This document shows, piece by piece, positions 22,301 to 31,841 of a DNA stretch of 64,000 bases. Every line of letters starts with the position of its first letter. Within the stretch, counting starts at the first letter, position 1. The DNA comes from Arbacia lixula (taxonomy: Eukaryota; Echinodermata; Echinoidea; Arbacioida; Arbaciidae). Made by a program: the position numbers and the translations under genes. Location: assembly GCA_963669155.1 (NCBI GenBank), contig OZ022577.1, forward strand, positions 30,848,053-30,912,052, written 5' to 3'. The notes beneath the pieces were generated by a model, which saw only the letters and a program-made list of their open reading frames with translations, did not search any database and had not been told where the DNA came from.

Positions 22301-25300
22301 TTTGACTCCAAAAAGTGTACACTTGCTGTTTTTATTGATTTAACAAAAGCTTTTGATGTTATAAATCACTCAATATTAATATCTAAATTAAGTCACTATG
22401 GTGTAAGAGGCTTGCCCTTAGAATGGTTCATTAACTATTTGCAGGAGCGTGAACAAATTACATTTGTAAACGGATGTCAATCTGAACCTAAATGTATTAC
22501 ATGTGGAGTGCCCCAGGGCTCTATACTGGGACCACTTCTTTTTCTCATATATATAAATGACCTGCCCATGAGTGCTCCACTACTTAACTTTTTACTATTT
22601 GCAGATGATACAAGTATTTATCTATCTGGTAAAAATATGACGTCATTGTATCAAACAGTAAACTCAGAACTTGAATCTATTAATGAATGGATGTCTGCAA
22701 ATTATCTCATCCTTAATGTTAACAAAACAAAATGTATGTTGTTTAGTACTGTAAGCAGAAATACCAATTTATCATTAATGTATTCAAACAAGAATATTGA
22801 AATGGTTCATAATGTAAAGTTTTTGGGAATTAATATCAACGAAAAATTATCATGGAACTATCATATATCTCAACTGTGTAATACTATTGCCAGGAATGTA
22901 GGTGTCTTAAGTAAATTACAATTTCTTCCTGAGAATGTTTTAAAGATGTTATATCATACTCTTATATCATCACATTTGAATTGTTGTCTTTCAATCTGGG
23001 GTCTCACAAGTAAATATAATATTGCCCGTATCCATGTGTTACAGAAAAAAGCTATGCGAATAATTTCCCATTCTCCATATACATCCCATGCTGCTCCTCT
23101 TTTTGTCAAGATGAATATACTTCCGATATATGATATGATCTCACTACAAATAGGTGTTTTTATGTTCAATTGCTATAAAGATTTATTACCTTTACCATTT
23201 AAAGGCTATTTCCAATTGAACTGTCACATCCACTCATACAATACACGAAACGCAAATAATTTTCATACCCCTCTAGCACAAACCTGTTCAACAAAAAGAA
23301 GTATTTTTTACTTTGGACCAATACTTTGGAATGACTTACCATTATCAATGAAGCAAGCCAATAGTGCAAATTATTTCAAATTCTTACTAAAACGGTACCT
23401 ACCATTGAAAAACATTCTTTACATTCTCCTTTATTCCCATTAATAAAACTATAACCACCCTTTCTCCTTTTCCTCTTCTCCCCTTTCTCTTTACCAAGGT
23501 ATATTTTGTATGCTTGTATTTTTTTATATTTCTTTGTATGTTTTGTTAAGTTATGTAGTTAACTGTGACTCGTGTGCTTATATGTGCAATGGGACCATAC
23601 CAACAAGCCTGCGTGCTTATTTTGGTTCCCCCACAAACTTGTGAATCTACAACATTATGCAGTTTTTTACATCTTGTTTTTTAAAGTGGAATAAATTGAA
23701 TTGAAATGAATTGAATTGAATTGAAATACCACATTGTCTTCATTAAGTAGTCTCAATATACACATGAATTTCATACAACAATTTCACATGTCAATTAATC
23801 TGTAAAAGAATACCACACTATATCCTATAAGTTGTCTCAATACACATATTTGTTTGTACATGTTTTTGAATTTTTTATTCCTAAAGGATTTTGGCGATGG
23901 CGGGGCTTTCCCAGAGATCCACGTTGCCCAGTACCCCATGGACATGGGCAGGTCCAAGACTAATAAATCCAACGCGGTGGCCAAGACGGTGGACTCTGAG
24001 GGGAGAGTTCGCTACGATGCCCTAGCAAGAATCGGACATGGCAAGGATAAGGTATGCCCTCCTTCTTCACGTGTAGTCCTACATTGGAAACATTCTTCTG
24101 TTGTGGTCTTTATTGTTAGATATGTCTCCAATCAAGCATAAGGTAGTATGATGCTATTCACATCCAATTCCTCTATATCTTACCTATTACTGACTATTGT
24201 GTTGAATTCATTCATGTGATAACAAGGTATGGATTAAAGATATTGATGCTTAAGGAGACATTATTCGGATAGCATGCTACATTAAATATATCAAATGAGT
24301 CTCAAAATCTCTGTGATTTTATTTGTTGTAATGGAATCGTGTGATATGCAATAGTTTATCCTATCCAAGTCACTTATTCAAGCACTATGCTCACAAAACT
24401 ACAACGCTGGAATAAACACCATTGGTCACTGAACATGTAGCTATAGGCAAATCTTTTCAGATAAAACCCCATCTTATGCATCAAAGTACAGTACTTCGCT
24501 CTTCTTGCAATATGATTTTTGCAATTGACAAGAAATCTTTCAGAAATGCCTTAGATATCCTCCCTACTTTTTTTTGGCTAGCAATAGTACTCCAAGTATT
24601 TATTTTTCTGAAATGATTTTCTGCTCAGCTGTGGTGTCCCCTGTTGTAACCCCATCAGTACCATAGGTGCATGACATGTATGATGAATGAATGGGCTTCT
24701 CCATGCTGGGTAGTGAGAGAGTTAATGGTGATTTGTATTGTTGCTCAGGTGGTTCACTCGAGGCCTCAGGACCTGCTCCCTCGAGAGATAGGGGACGATG
24801 ATGACCCGGACCTTCAGCGACCAGATGAAGAGACCATCGAGGAGGTAAGGCAGCCCCCTAAAAAACAAAATCACAACATAGTGGTGACTCAGAATCAACA
24901 ACATTATTCAATAGGTTGACCTACATCAGGGTCCCACACATTTTTCAAAAGGGGTGCGAATGTCTCTTTGATCAGTTTTCCCCTGGATTAATTTTTGAGA
25001 TTTTAAGGAGTCTGGATTTCTCGTGTCGAGCCCTGCCTATATCATGATTTCAATTTGAGATTTTTGTATTTGATGGAAATTCTTTGTTGTTGGGAAGATG
25101 TACTATATGAAAACTTAAAAGGAAGCAATTGAGAATTATGTATTTTGAAAATGAGGCTTTGTGGTTGTTTAAATTTCTTTAATGGTATTAGACACAAAGT
25201 TGATTATTTGTGAGAAATTATTAAAAATGGAAAACATGCTCATCAAAACATGACAATGGAATGTGTAAATGCTCACAGGGCTGTGGTAAAGTACCTTTTT

Positions 25301-28300
25301 GTAGTCTGAGCTACAGAGATACACACAAGCAGTTTCACTCTTAAATGCTGTAAAGAAGGTTTTTTTTCCCATGATATACATGTAAAAAATGATAGTGCAT
25401 GGATTATTACTTAATTAACGCCATGCATGCCAGACACAACATAGTCTCTATGGCATTTGTGTGTATTAGAGAAAATGTACACACACGATACATAATAGAG
25501 GTAGAGATATTTGAATGGTCATTGTAACTTCTTCCAGACGGCAGAGAAGACGAGAGCAGCTCTGGAGAGGATTGTTCAGTCCAAGATCTCCGCTGCCCTG
25601 CCTGTCCGCCATGCAGAGAAGACAGCTCCTGCTCAGTACATCAGGTATGCTCACTACAGGCAGTGTAAACACACCCCTACAGTATACACATATACATGTA
25701 TCTTTCATTGTTACCATAGATGTCTGTTAACATGGATGGAGTTTGCTGCTGCCATTGGTGGAAGAACAGGCTGTTCACATAGGGTGATTACTCTACCAGA
25801 GCTATGGCCTGTTTTGTCTTTAATGAATTGCTGATTATAGCATTTTGCTTTCATCCCCACGTGCCAAAACGGTCATGTCAAAGACACAGGTGGTAAGGGG
25901 CAACTTGTATGCAACACTGACGTTTGTACATAATGTGATATATATATTCAAATTCTGTTATAAATTGCAATGTTTTTTAAGTTTTCTGCTCATCATTTTA
26001 ATCAGGTCCTCATTGAAGACCACCTCTTAGTGTTTCCCTGTACCAGTAATTAATCAAATAATCAGTCATGATTGTACTGATTTGTCTTTCTTTCACTGTC
26101 TTGCCCAGGTACACCCCATCCCAGCAGGGCATCGCCTTCAACTCTGGAGCCAAGCAGAGGGTCATCAGGATGGTGGAGGCTCAGAAAGACCCCATGGAAC
26201 CACCCCGATTTAAGTAAGCCCCTCCACTTCCTCTAATGACAAACATCAACATACTCATGCACAGACACCATTCATGCACCTTGCACATAATTATATATAT
26301 GTAAATGATATATCATTAAATGCTTATTAAACATCCTTACTTCCTTCCACTTCAATATGGAAATGAAAATATATATAAATACTATATCAATGGATGATTA
26401 TGAGAAAAATATCTGATGTAAAGCATCCTTACTTTCGTAATTTAAACTTGTGATGATGATAAGAATCAATCACTGAAGCACTTTGAATTAAAACTTTGTA
26501 CTATACTCTATCTTCTGAAATGTGGAATGCCATCTGTAGCAATGTAATGAGATAATATGTATTACTGTGGCTACTATGGGGAGCCTCTGAGGGGTGATAC
26601 TCCATCATTTTGAAGAGAAAACGTGTTCAGGTAAACTTTAGAATATAGTTTTGTGGAGTTCAACCAGATTTCCAAATTGTGTGGTGCACATGATATCTCG
26701 CCTATTCAGACTGCAGAACAATAAGTTGCAGAGAACTCTTTTAATACCAAAGTATGTTAATCTTGTATCAATCACAACACAACTTATTGCATATGGGACT
26801 ATGAGGCACATCTGGATCTACCACTAATTGTAATATGAAGAGAAGCATAGCAATCATGGACATTTTCCCTTGTAACTCAAATAGAATGTCAATATTCTTC
26901 TTGCAGAACCAACAAGAAGATTCCCCGAGGCCCACCTTCTCCTCCCGCTCCCGTCATGCACTCTCCATCAAGAAAAGTGAGTTTCCAATCTCTAGCAGGT
27001 GTGACACATATGCAGATAGACTGATGCTGTTATCAAATCAGCAGGAGGGACCTGCAGGTCATAGTTCTCTTGCTGTCTCCCTTCTAGGCAACTGGGAAAT
27101 GGCCTATAATTGGTGATCATGCACTGGTGTAACATCCACACCATGGATTTTGTGCAATGAACCCTGTGGATTGATCCGTACATGATCTCTCTATATCACA
27201 AGGTGTATTCTGTGAGGCAATTATTGTTCAGCATGCTAGAGGTAGAGGTGGAGGTCGACATGAGCCGAGGGAATGGCGGTCTATGACCACGCTGATGTTG
27301 ATGTTGATGTGCTGGTGTTGAGTGCTGTATTCTTTGAAAATCAAGCATTAATGACGTGTCCAGAAAAGTATGAGGAACATGATTAGGAAATTAAAGAAAG
27401 GAAATAGTTTGTTTTCCCAGAAGTACCTTCACCCATAAACTATATACAGTGTAGGAAAAATTGAGAGAATCATCTTTTAAAATATATGCCTTTTCCTCTT
27501 GTTTTTCTTTATCCAGGTGACAGTCAAAGAGCAACAGGAATGGAAGATACCGCCGTGCATCTCCAACTGGAAAAATCAAAAGGTATTTCATCTGTCTCAA
27601 CTGAAGAGACGAGGGGAGATCGGTAATAATTCAGGGAAGAGGGATCTAAATGGCACTAACAAAAATAAGGGAGATTTACATAAGCATATAGAGTACCGAA
27701 GTGTGACGTCATATGACCATATTGTCAAGACAACTGGTTCTAAACTCCATCAGCAGAGTAAACATTGGTGATCATAGCAGGGACTCTCTTTGGGAGTGCC
27801 CGAAACTAGCCTGCTAGACAATGTCGGACCAGTGGCACTGTCACTTGAGGGTTGTTGTTTAGAACCAGCAACCTGCATAACATTGGATATAACGATACCA
27901 CTTCGGTATTCTTTATCAGGTTATCCTGCAAAAGATTGTCTTCATATATCTCCTGGTCTTGGACTACCCTTCTTCTGTAGACGACTGCTTGGCAGCTAAT
28001 CAAATTGAACTACAAATATGAGAGATGGAGAAAGTGATGAATGTGCTTGTTTGATTGTTATGTTTATCAAAACCATTTCAAATTGTTTAGTTTCAATCTT
28101 TGATTATATACTTCTTTATTTATTTATTGCATGTTTATACTTTTCATAAATGTGTGTGAATAAGGCATTGAAATAGAATGTGAATGATGTAGTTTTCCCT
28201 GAATTAATGTTCCAAGCTGCTGTTCATCTCCCCTAGGGTTACACTATTCCTCTAGACAAGCGCCTGGCTGCTGATGGGAGGGGATTGCAGAACCCCCAGA

Positions 28301-31300
28301 TCAATGAGAACTTTGCCAAGCTGGCTGAGGCCCTCTATATTGCGGACAGAAAGGTGAGTGCCATTCTCTCGTACCTCCTCATGTTTCGTTGATGCATTTT
28401 GGCACCAGAAATACACATGAATTGTAGTAAACAGCATTTTGTCTGGCAGTGAATAAGTTATGGCACATTTTAATGTAAAAATATATGTTGGGCTAAGGGT
28501 GATGTAGCCTCTGAAATTCAAACAAGAGCATTGTTTTCTTGATAATCCCTCTTTAGTGATTTGCCAAATGGACTTGATATTTTATTTGTTGAGACTAGTT
28601 TATGTCTCTAGAATATTGAAATGATTGCAAAGTGGAGTTTATTGTCAACATCGCACATGAAAGGGGTATTAGCTGTAAAGACTACTGGATCGGTAATCAA
28701 TGGAGTGCCATTCTTCCTTGACAATGGGTCCTATTATAGTTTGATTTCAGGATGCAATGAAGGAATCATCTGAAAATGATACTATTGTTGAAAATGAAAT
28801 GAAAGTGCCATTCTTCCTTGACAATGGGTCCTATTGTAGTTTGATTTCAGGATGCAATGAAGGAATCATCTGAAAATGATACTATTGTTGAAAATGAAAT
28901 GAAATACAAGCCCTGGGTGATGACTGCAGAATAGCCATGGAAAGATTACGGTCATGATTACCACTACTACCACTTATCATTACAGTTAAAAGTCATTGGA
29001 AACCAATGTCTTCCAAATTCTGACAATGATTTAACCCACACCTTGACACTTACCAGGCGAGAGAAGCGGTTGAGATGCGAGCCGTGATGGAGCGGAAGGT
29101 TGCCCAGAGGGAGAAGGAGAAGCATGAGGAGAACCTGAGGGCCATTGCTGCCAAGGCTCGGGAGGACCGCGTCGGTATCAAGTCCGCCATGGGTGAGTTC
29201 AACGTCTGACTTTCACCTGTGATCCTGTAGTTCTCGTTGTTCTGTGTTGTTCTATGTTATTCAATATCATGTCATTTCTTTTTTGCTTAAAACATCCTGC
29301 AACACGATTGAAAACATCATACATAAGTGTCTCTCTTAAAAAATTGTCAGTGATTTTCAGTAATATTAACTCAATCATGAACACACCTTTTCAAGGATAG
29401 GCGATATTATTACTGTGGTTCTCAAAATGGCAACACTTAAAAAAAGCAATCAGATTATCTTGAAATGGACCATACATTCCAATGTAAATTAAAAATAATG
29501 TCACAAAATGGAATTGTGGGTACTGATAATTTGAAGTGCTGAACAGTGATTTTGAATTTTTGAATTGCTACAAAATGAGGGGTTGATTTTGTGTGAAATG
29601 TATTCTCTTTTAGGCATCTGTCATGACTAAATTGTTAAACTCTGAGCTTCTGCATTGAACTATTCAGCTTGTATATCCATACAAAGTAAGAAACATAATG
29701 ATTTTAGTCCTAGAACCACTGGCCTTAGAGATAATCCAGCCATGAATTGTTATACCTGAAGAAAATGGTCTTTTTGCAAAACAGTCTGTAGAGGAATCAG
29801 TATGATAGTGTTACATATTGACATGTCCTTCATATTTCTCAATGTGAAGATAATGACGATGACGTGAGGGAAAGAGACAAGATCCGAGATGACCGTCACC
29901 GTGAAAGGCAGAGGGAGAGGAATATGGCTCGGGCAGCCCCAGATAAAAGGTAAGGGCCAAAGGCCAGGAATGGTCTGTGCTAATCATGTACAACAGGTTT
30001 TCAGGTGAAACTCCTGAATTTATATCATTACACATAATTTTGCCCACCTCTCAGGATACTTCTGTGTACATAGGTTCAGATCAAAACGTCTGGCCGAGAA
30101 GAAGATTGATCTGGTATCCCTGCAGACTGAGTTAATTAAGTCTGAGGATATTTTTTGAGGAGCACAATCAAAGCTAAGGGATAGTAGTGGTTAAGTTTAT
30201 GGGACCCGTAATCGTAGCAGAATCCTGCCTTTTTCACAGGTACGCTCTCGTACCCTGGTATTTTGACATGAATCCGTCCTGTGATTCTGAAATCATGGTC
30301 ACAGCAGAATGACTAATCATGATTATGGGTCCTATAATCTTAATCACTTCTTCCCCTTACTCTTAATCCTTTCAGTGCCAAACTTATATGTGTCACTGGT
30401 GAATGAATTCACATGTGACACTTTAAAAGTTCATTCAGATCTCATCATCTAAATGTCTTGTTGTGCTGTGTGGCTGCACAGGTCCAGACTGGAGAGGCAG
30501 AGGGAGCGTGATGTGAGTGAGAAGATCGCCTTGGGACTCCCTAACGCTGGAGCAGGCCGCTCAGACGACACTCAGTTTGACCAGAGACTCTTCAACCAAT
30601 CAAAGGTCAGCCACAAACTCAAATATAACAATGATATGTACCTTGGTTTATCTGGTATTCTGAATCGCAGCCAAAGACTTTTCAATCAATGAAGAGAAAG
30701 GAACTAAAATTAAACTTGCTTGGATTTTATCAGGTATTGTGCCTATTGATTAGAGAGTCTTTAAGTCGAAAAGGATGAACACTAATAAAAATTTAAAGGT
30801 GTCTTTTTTTTTTTTTGCCTGGGTGTTACCATCAATTTACAACTTCAGGTTTTACCTTCCATTTCCAACTTCAATTTACATCTTAACTTTACAACGTCAG
30901 TTTACAACTTCAGTTTACAATGTAATTTTCAACTTCAAGTTTCTACAACTTCAATGAAAAAACATTTGCAGATAATGACATGATAACACATTTTAGGCAC
31001 ACACCAAACAATATGTTATACTTAGGCCTGTCTAAGATGAATATATCATTGATTTATTTTAGCATTCAATCTTTTGTGAAGACTGAAGTGTAAAGTTTGT
31101 ATCCTTTATGCATGTGTGCAGGGTCTAAGCAGTGGCTTTGGAGATGGAGAGGATGAGAGCTACAATGTTTACAGCGAGCCATGGAGAAAGGACCAGAACA
31201 TTGCCAGCAACGTTTACAGACCAACCAAGAACGCTGACAAGGATGTCTATGGGGACGATCTAGACAACCTCATCAAAAACAAGAAGTAAGTACTCCATCA

Positions 31301-31841
31301 CTCCCCGCCTCTACCCCACCCCCCCCCCCCCTTCCTCAGTATTTCTTGACTTTTTCTTGTTTATATAGTGCCTAGACATCTAATTGAGGTACAACTGGCA
31401 GACTATTTATCATTATTCTCTCATATGTGTAATCTTTGCAATCAAGCTAGTTTTGAAAAGACATTGTAGATGCTGGAGCAGAAAGTGCTTGTCACTTGGC
31501 AATTATAAACAGTGTCAATGTTTATTTCATTCACTATTCTTTCACAGGCCATAACAAGTTAAAGATTAACTATCATTTGTAGGTAAAACAATTGTTTTTA
31601 ATATCATGTGACATTTCCATCACCCAGGTTTGTTCCTGACAAGGGCTTTGCTGGGGCGGATGGCGCTCGTCGCCGTGACGGCCCCGTCCAATTCGAGCGG
31701 GAGGAGGAGGAAGACGTCTTCGATCTGGACAACTTCTTCAAGACTGTGAAGAAGGCGGACAAGCGACAGGCAGAGGAGGGGTCCCGGAATAGGGACGACT
31801 ACGAGCGGGGAAGCAGCAGTAAGAGGAGAAAGGACTATTAG
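19321..31841 (+). CDS. SNW1: SNW domain-containing protein 1 (SKIP), complete, 15 exons
   Basis: SNW1/SKIP is a nuclear protein of the activated spliceosome (yeast Prp45 family) and a transcription coregulator. Exons: 19321-19337, 19970-20030, 21183-21260, 23887-24051, 24749-24844, 25538-25644, 26109-26213, 26907-26976, 27517-27582, 28237-28353, 29057-29192, 29850-29949, 30482-30605, 31122-31285, 31628-31841. All joins are GT-AG and in frame, giving 539 residues (human 536). Collinear matches to human include PPYGxRKGWIPR (about 38-49), FGDGGAFPEIHVAQYP (54-69), DDPDLQRPDEE, PAQYIRYTPSQQG, the signature SNW (249-251) within WKIPPCISNWKN, LYIADRKAREAVEMRA, QRLFNQSK and FVPDKGF. The C-terminal third is charged and basic, ending KRRKDY. 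SLIRP lies downstream in the opposite direction. Confidence 0.97.
19970..20030 (+). CDS. SNW1: SNW1 exon 2
   Basis: The acceptor is CTCCAACAG and the donor GTAATT. It encodes residues 7-26 (ILPKPKQWVQDEEVDQRANE), aligned with the human N-terminus. Confidence 0.85.
20135..20153. repeat. Poly-G run
   Basis: An almost unbroken run of 19 G in SNW1 intron 2, directly left of a TIR element. Confidence 0.9.
20158..20414. mobile_element. TIR element in SNW1 intron 2
   Basis: The left arm TTACAAATGACTGGTGATCC (from about 20171) and right arm GGATCACCAGTCATTTGTAA (about 20378-20397) are exact inverted copies. Pairing continues to TTCTTGTGCTTAAT / ATTAGCACAAGAA inside and AGCTGTT / AACAGCTT at the ends. 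No coding capacity. Confidence 0.8.
21183..21260 (+). CDS. SNW1: SNW1 exon 3
   Basis: Phase 0 at both ends (TCTCCCTAG acceptor, GTGAGT donor). Residues 27-52 include PPYGHRKGWIPR, almost identical to human. Confidence 0.95.
21570..23726 (+). mobile_element. 5'-truncated LINE insertion with TTGAA tail
   Basis: The unit includes the RT ORF, a pyrimidine-rich 3' UTR from 23444, an AATAAA near 23690 and a tail of TTGAA / TTGAAA repeats to about 23726. The 5' end is approximate. No target duplication could be defined. Confidence 0.85.
21575..23443 (+). CDS. LINE reverse transcriptase ORF, 5' truncated but open
   Basis: A 622-residue frame encodes the reverse transcriptase of a non-LTR retrotransposon, which copies the element RNA into DNA at a nicked site. 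Visible motifs: NYRPISVLS (183-191), QYGFRQGHS (219-227), FIDLTKAF with the first catalytic Asp (253-260), GVPQGSILGPLLF (311-323) and the catalytic FADD (342-345), then a thumb-like NVKFLGI. No apurinic endonuclease domain precedes it, and the first residues look like the linker between endonuclease and RT, so the first Met is probably not the native start. The motif style fits the Jockey/CR1-like group; the clade is not resolved. Codons are AT-rich, unlike the SNW1 exons. It lies in SNW1 intron 3 in the gene's direction. Confidence 0.93.
   Translation: MHQVHMSLKAYRKSEYYFHKFNSIKHSIKSTWKLINHILQKKSGKSNHIESLLVHNEVITDKHEIANAFNDFFVNVGHRINDLVRSPHIKFESYLSSPNTHSIYFKPIECREILDIVATMKNNTSAGIDSISITVVKKIISLICAPLCQIFNLSLSTGRIPIQLKTARVTPVHKKGHTNDLNNYRPISVLSIFSKILERCIFNRMMSFIDKHNILFNSQYGFRQGHSISNAILELIHYVNKAFDSKKCTLAVFIDLTKAFDVINHSILISKLSHYGVRGLPLEWFINYLQEREQITFVNGCQSEPKCITCGVPQGSILGPLLFLIYINDLPMSAPLLNFLLFADDTSIYLSGKNMTSLYQTVNSELESINEWMSANYLILNVNKTKCMLFSTVSRNTNLSLMYSNKNIEMVHNVKFLGININEKLSWNYHISQLCNTIARNVGVLSKLQFLPENVLKMLYHTLISSHLNCCLSIWGLTSKYNIARIHVLQKKAMRIISHSPYTSHAAPLFVKMNILPIYDMISLQIGVFMFNCYKDLLPLPFKGYFQLNCHIHSYNTRNANNFHTPLAQTCSTKRSIFYFGPILWNDLPLSMKQANSANYFKFLLKRYLPLKNILYILLYSH
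23724..23850. repeat. Short direct repeat downstream of the LINE
   Basis: AATACCACATTGTCTTCATT (near 23724) and AATACCACACTATATCCTAT (near 23809) both continue into a GTCTCAATAnACACAT-like stretch, a diverged direct repeat about 85 bp apart between the LINE tail and SNW1 exon 4. Confidence 0.5.
23887..24051 (+). CDS. SNW1: SNW1 exon 4
   Basis: Phase 0 at both ends. Residues 53-107 begin DFGDGGAFPEIHVAQYPMDM, the most conserved N-terminal block. This exon follows the intron that holds the LINE copy. Confidence 0.97.
24749..24844 (+). CDS. SNW1: SNW1 exon 5
   Basis: Phase 0 at both ends; acceptor TTGCTCAG, donor GTAAGG. Residues 108-139 contain DDPDLQRPDEE. Confidence 0.96.
25538..25644 (+). 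CDS. SNW1: SNW1 exon 6
   Basis: Acceptor CTTCCAG, donor GTATGC. Residues 140-174 contain LPVRHAEKTAPAQYI and end two bases into an Arg codon. Confidence 0.96.
26109..26213 (+). CDS. SNW1: SNW1 exon 7
   Basis: It completes the split Arg and encodes TPSQQGIAFNSGAKQRVIR, then KDPMEPPRF, ending two bases into a Lys codon; donor GTAAGC. Confidence 0.96.
   Translation, partial: VHPIPAGHRLQLWSQAEGHQDGGGSERPHGTTPI
26907..26976 (+). CDS. SNW1: SNW1 exon 8
   Basis: Acceptor CTTGCAG, donor GTGAGT. Residues 211-233 read KKIPRGPPSPPAPVMHSPSR within a short Pro-rich linker, as in human. Confidence 0.96.
27517..27582 (+). CDS. SNW1: SNW1 exon 9, SNW motif
   Basis: Phase 0 at both ends. Residues 234-255 hold the family signature Ser249-Asn250-Trp251 in WKIPPCISNWKN. 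Confidence 0.97.
28237..28353 (+). CDS. SNW1: SNW1 exon 10
   Basis: Phase 0 at both ends. Residues 256-294 run from GYTIPLDKRLAADGRGLQ to AEALYIADRK. Confidence 0.96.
28705..28904. repeat. 100-bp tandem duplication in SNW1 intron 10
   Basis: Two adjacent 100-bp units (28705-28804 and 28805-28904) starting GTGCCATTCTTCCTTGAC differ at about one base, so the duplication is recent. Confidence 0.95.
29057..29192 (+). CDS. SNW1: SNW1 exon 11
   Basis: Residues 295-339, an Arg/Glu/Lys-rich probable helix starting AREAVEMRAVMERKVAQ. It ends one base into an Asp codon; donor GTGAGT. Confidence 0.95.
29850..29949 (+). CDS. SNW1: SNW1 exon 12
   Basis: The acceptor AATGTGAAG has a weak pyrimidine tract. 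Residues 341-372 are acidic then basic and end RAAPDKR, matching the human SRAAPDKR block. Confidence 0.92.
30482..30605 (+). CDS. SNW1: SNW1 exon 13
   Basis: Acceptor GCTGCACAG, donor GTCAGC. Residues 374-414 include RDVSEKIALGLPN and FDQRLFNQSK, close to human. Confidence 0.95.
30775..30960. repeat. Degenerate TTTACAACTTCA repeat in SNW1 intron 13
   Basis: TTTACAACTTCA-like 12- to 15-base motifs recur at least six times between about 30834 and 30955. Confidence 0.6.
31122..31285 (+). CDS. SNW1: SNW1 exon 14
   Basis: Residues 415-468 include GLSSGFGDGEDESYNVY and KDVYGDDL, corresponding to human GMDSGFAGGEDEIYNVY and KDMYGDDL. It ends two bases into a Lys codon; donor GTAAGT. Confidence 0.95.
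31628..31841 (+). CDS. SNW1: SNW1 terminal exon
   Basis: Acceptor CATCACCCAG. It encodes FVPDKGFAGAD, GPVQFEREEEEDVFDLDNFF and a basic tail KRRKDY before the TAG stop. Confidence 0.95.

Noticed and set aside
24643..24728. Third copy of the 76-bp element
   Set aside because: The ends are only loosely similar (CATCAGTACCATAGG and GGGTAGTGAGAGAGTT) and the length differs; kept only as a possible decayed relative.
30390..30424. Palindrome around TGAATGAATTCACATGTGACA after a TTTCAGTGCC stretch
   Set aside because: Short and imperfect, with no matching right terminus for the 76-bp family.
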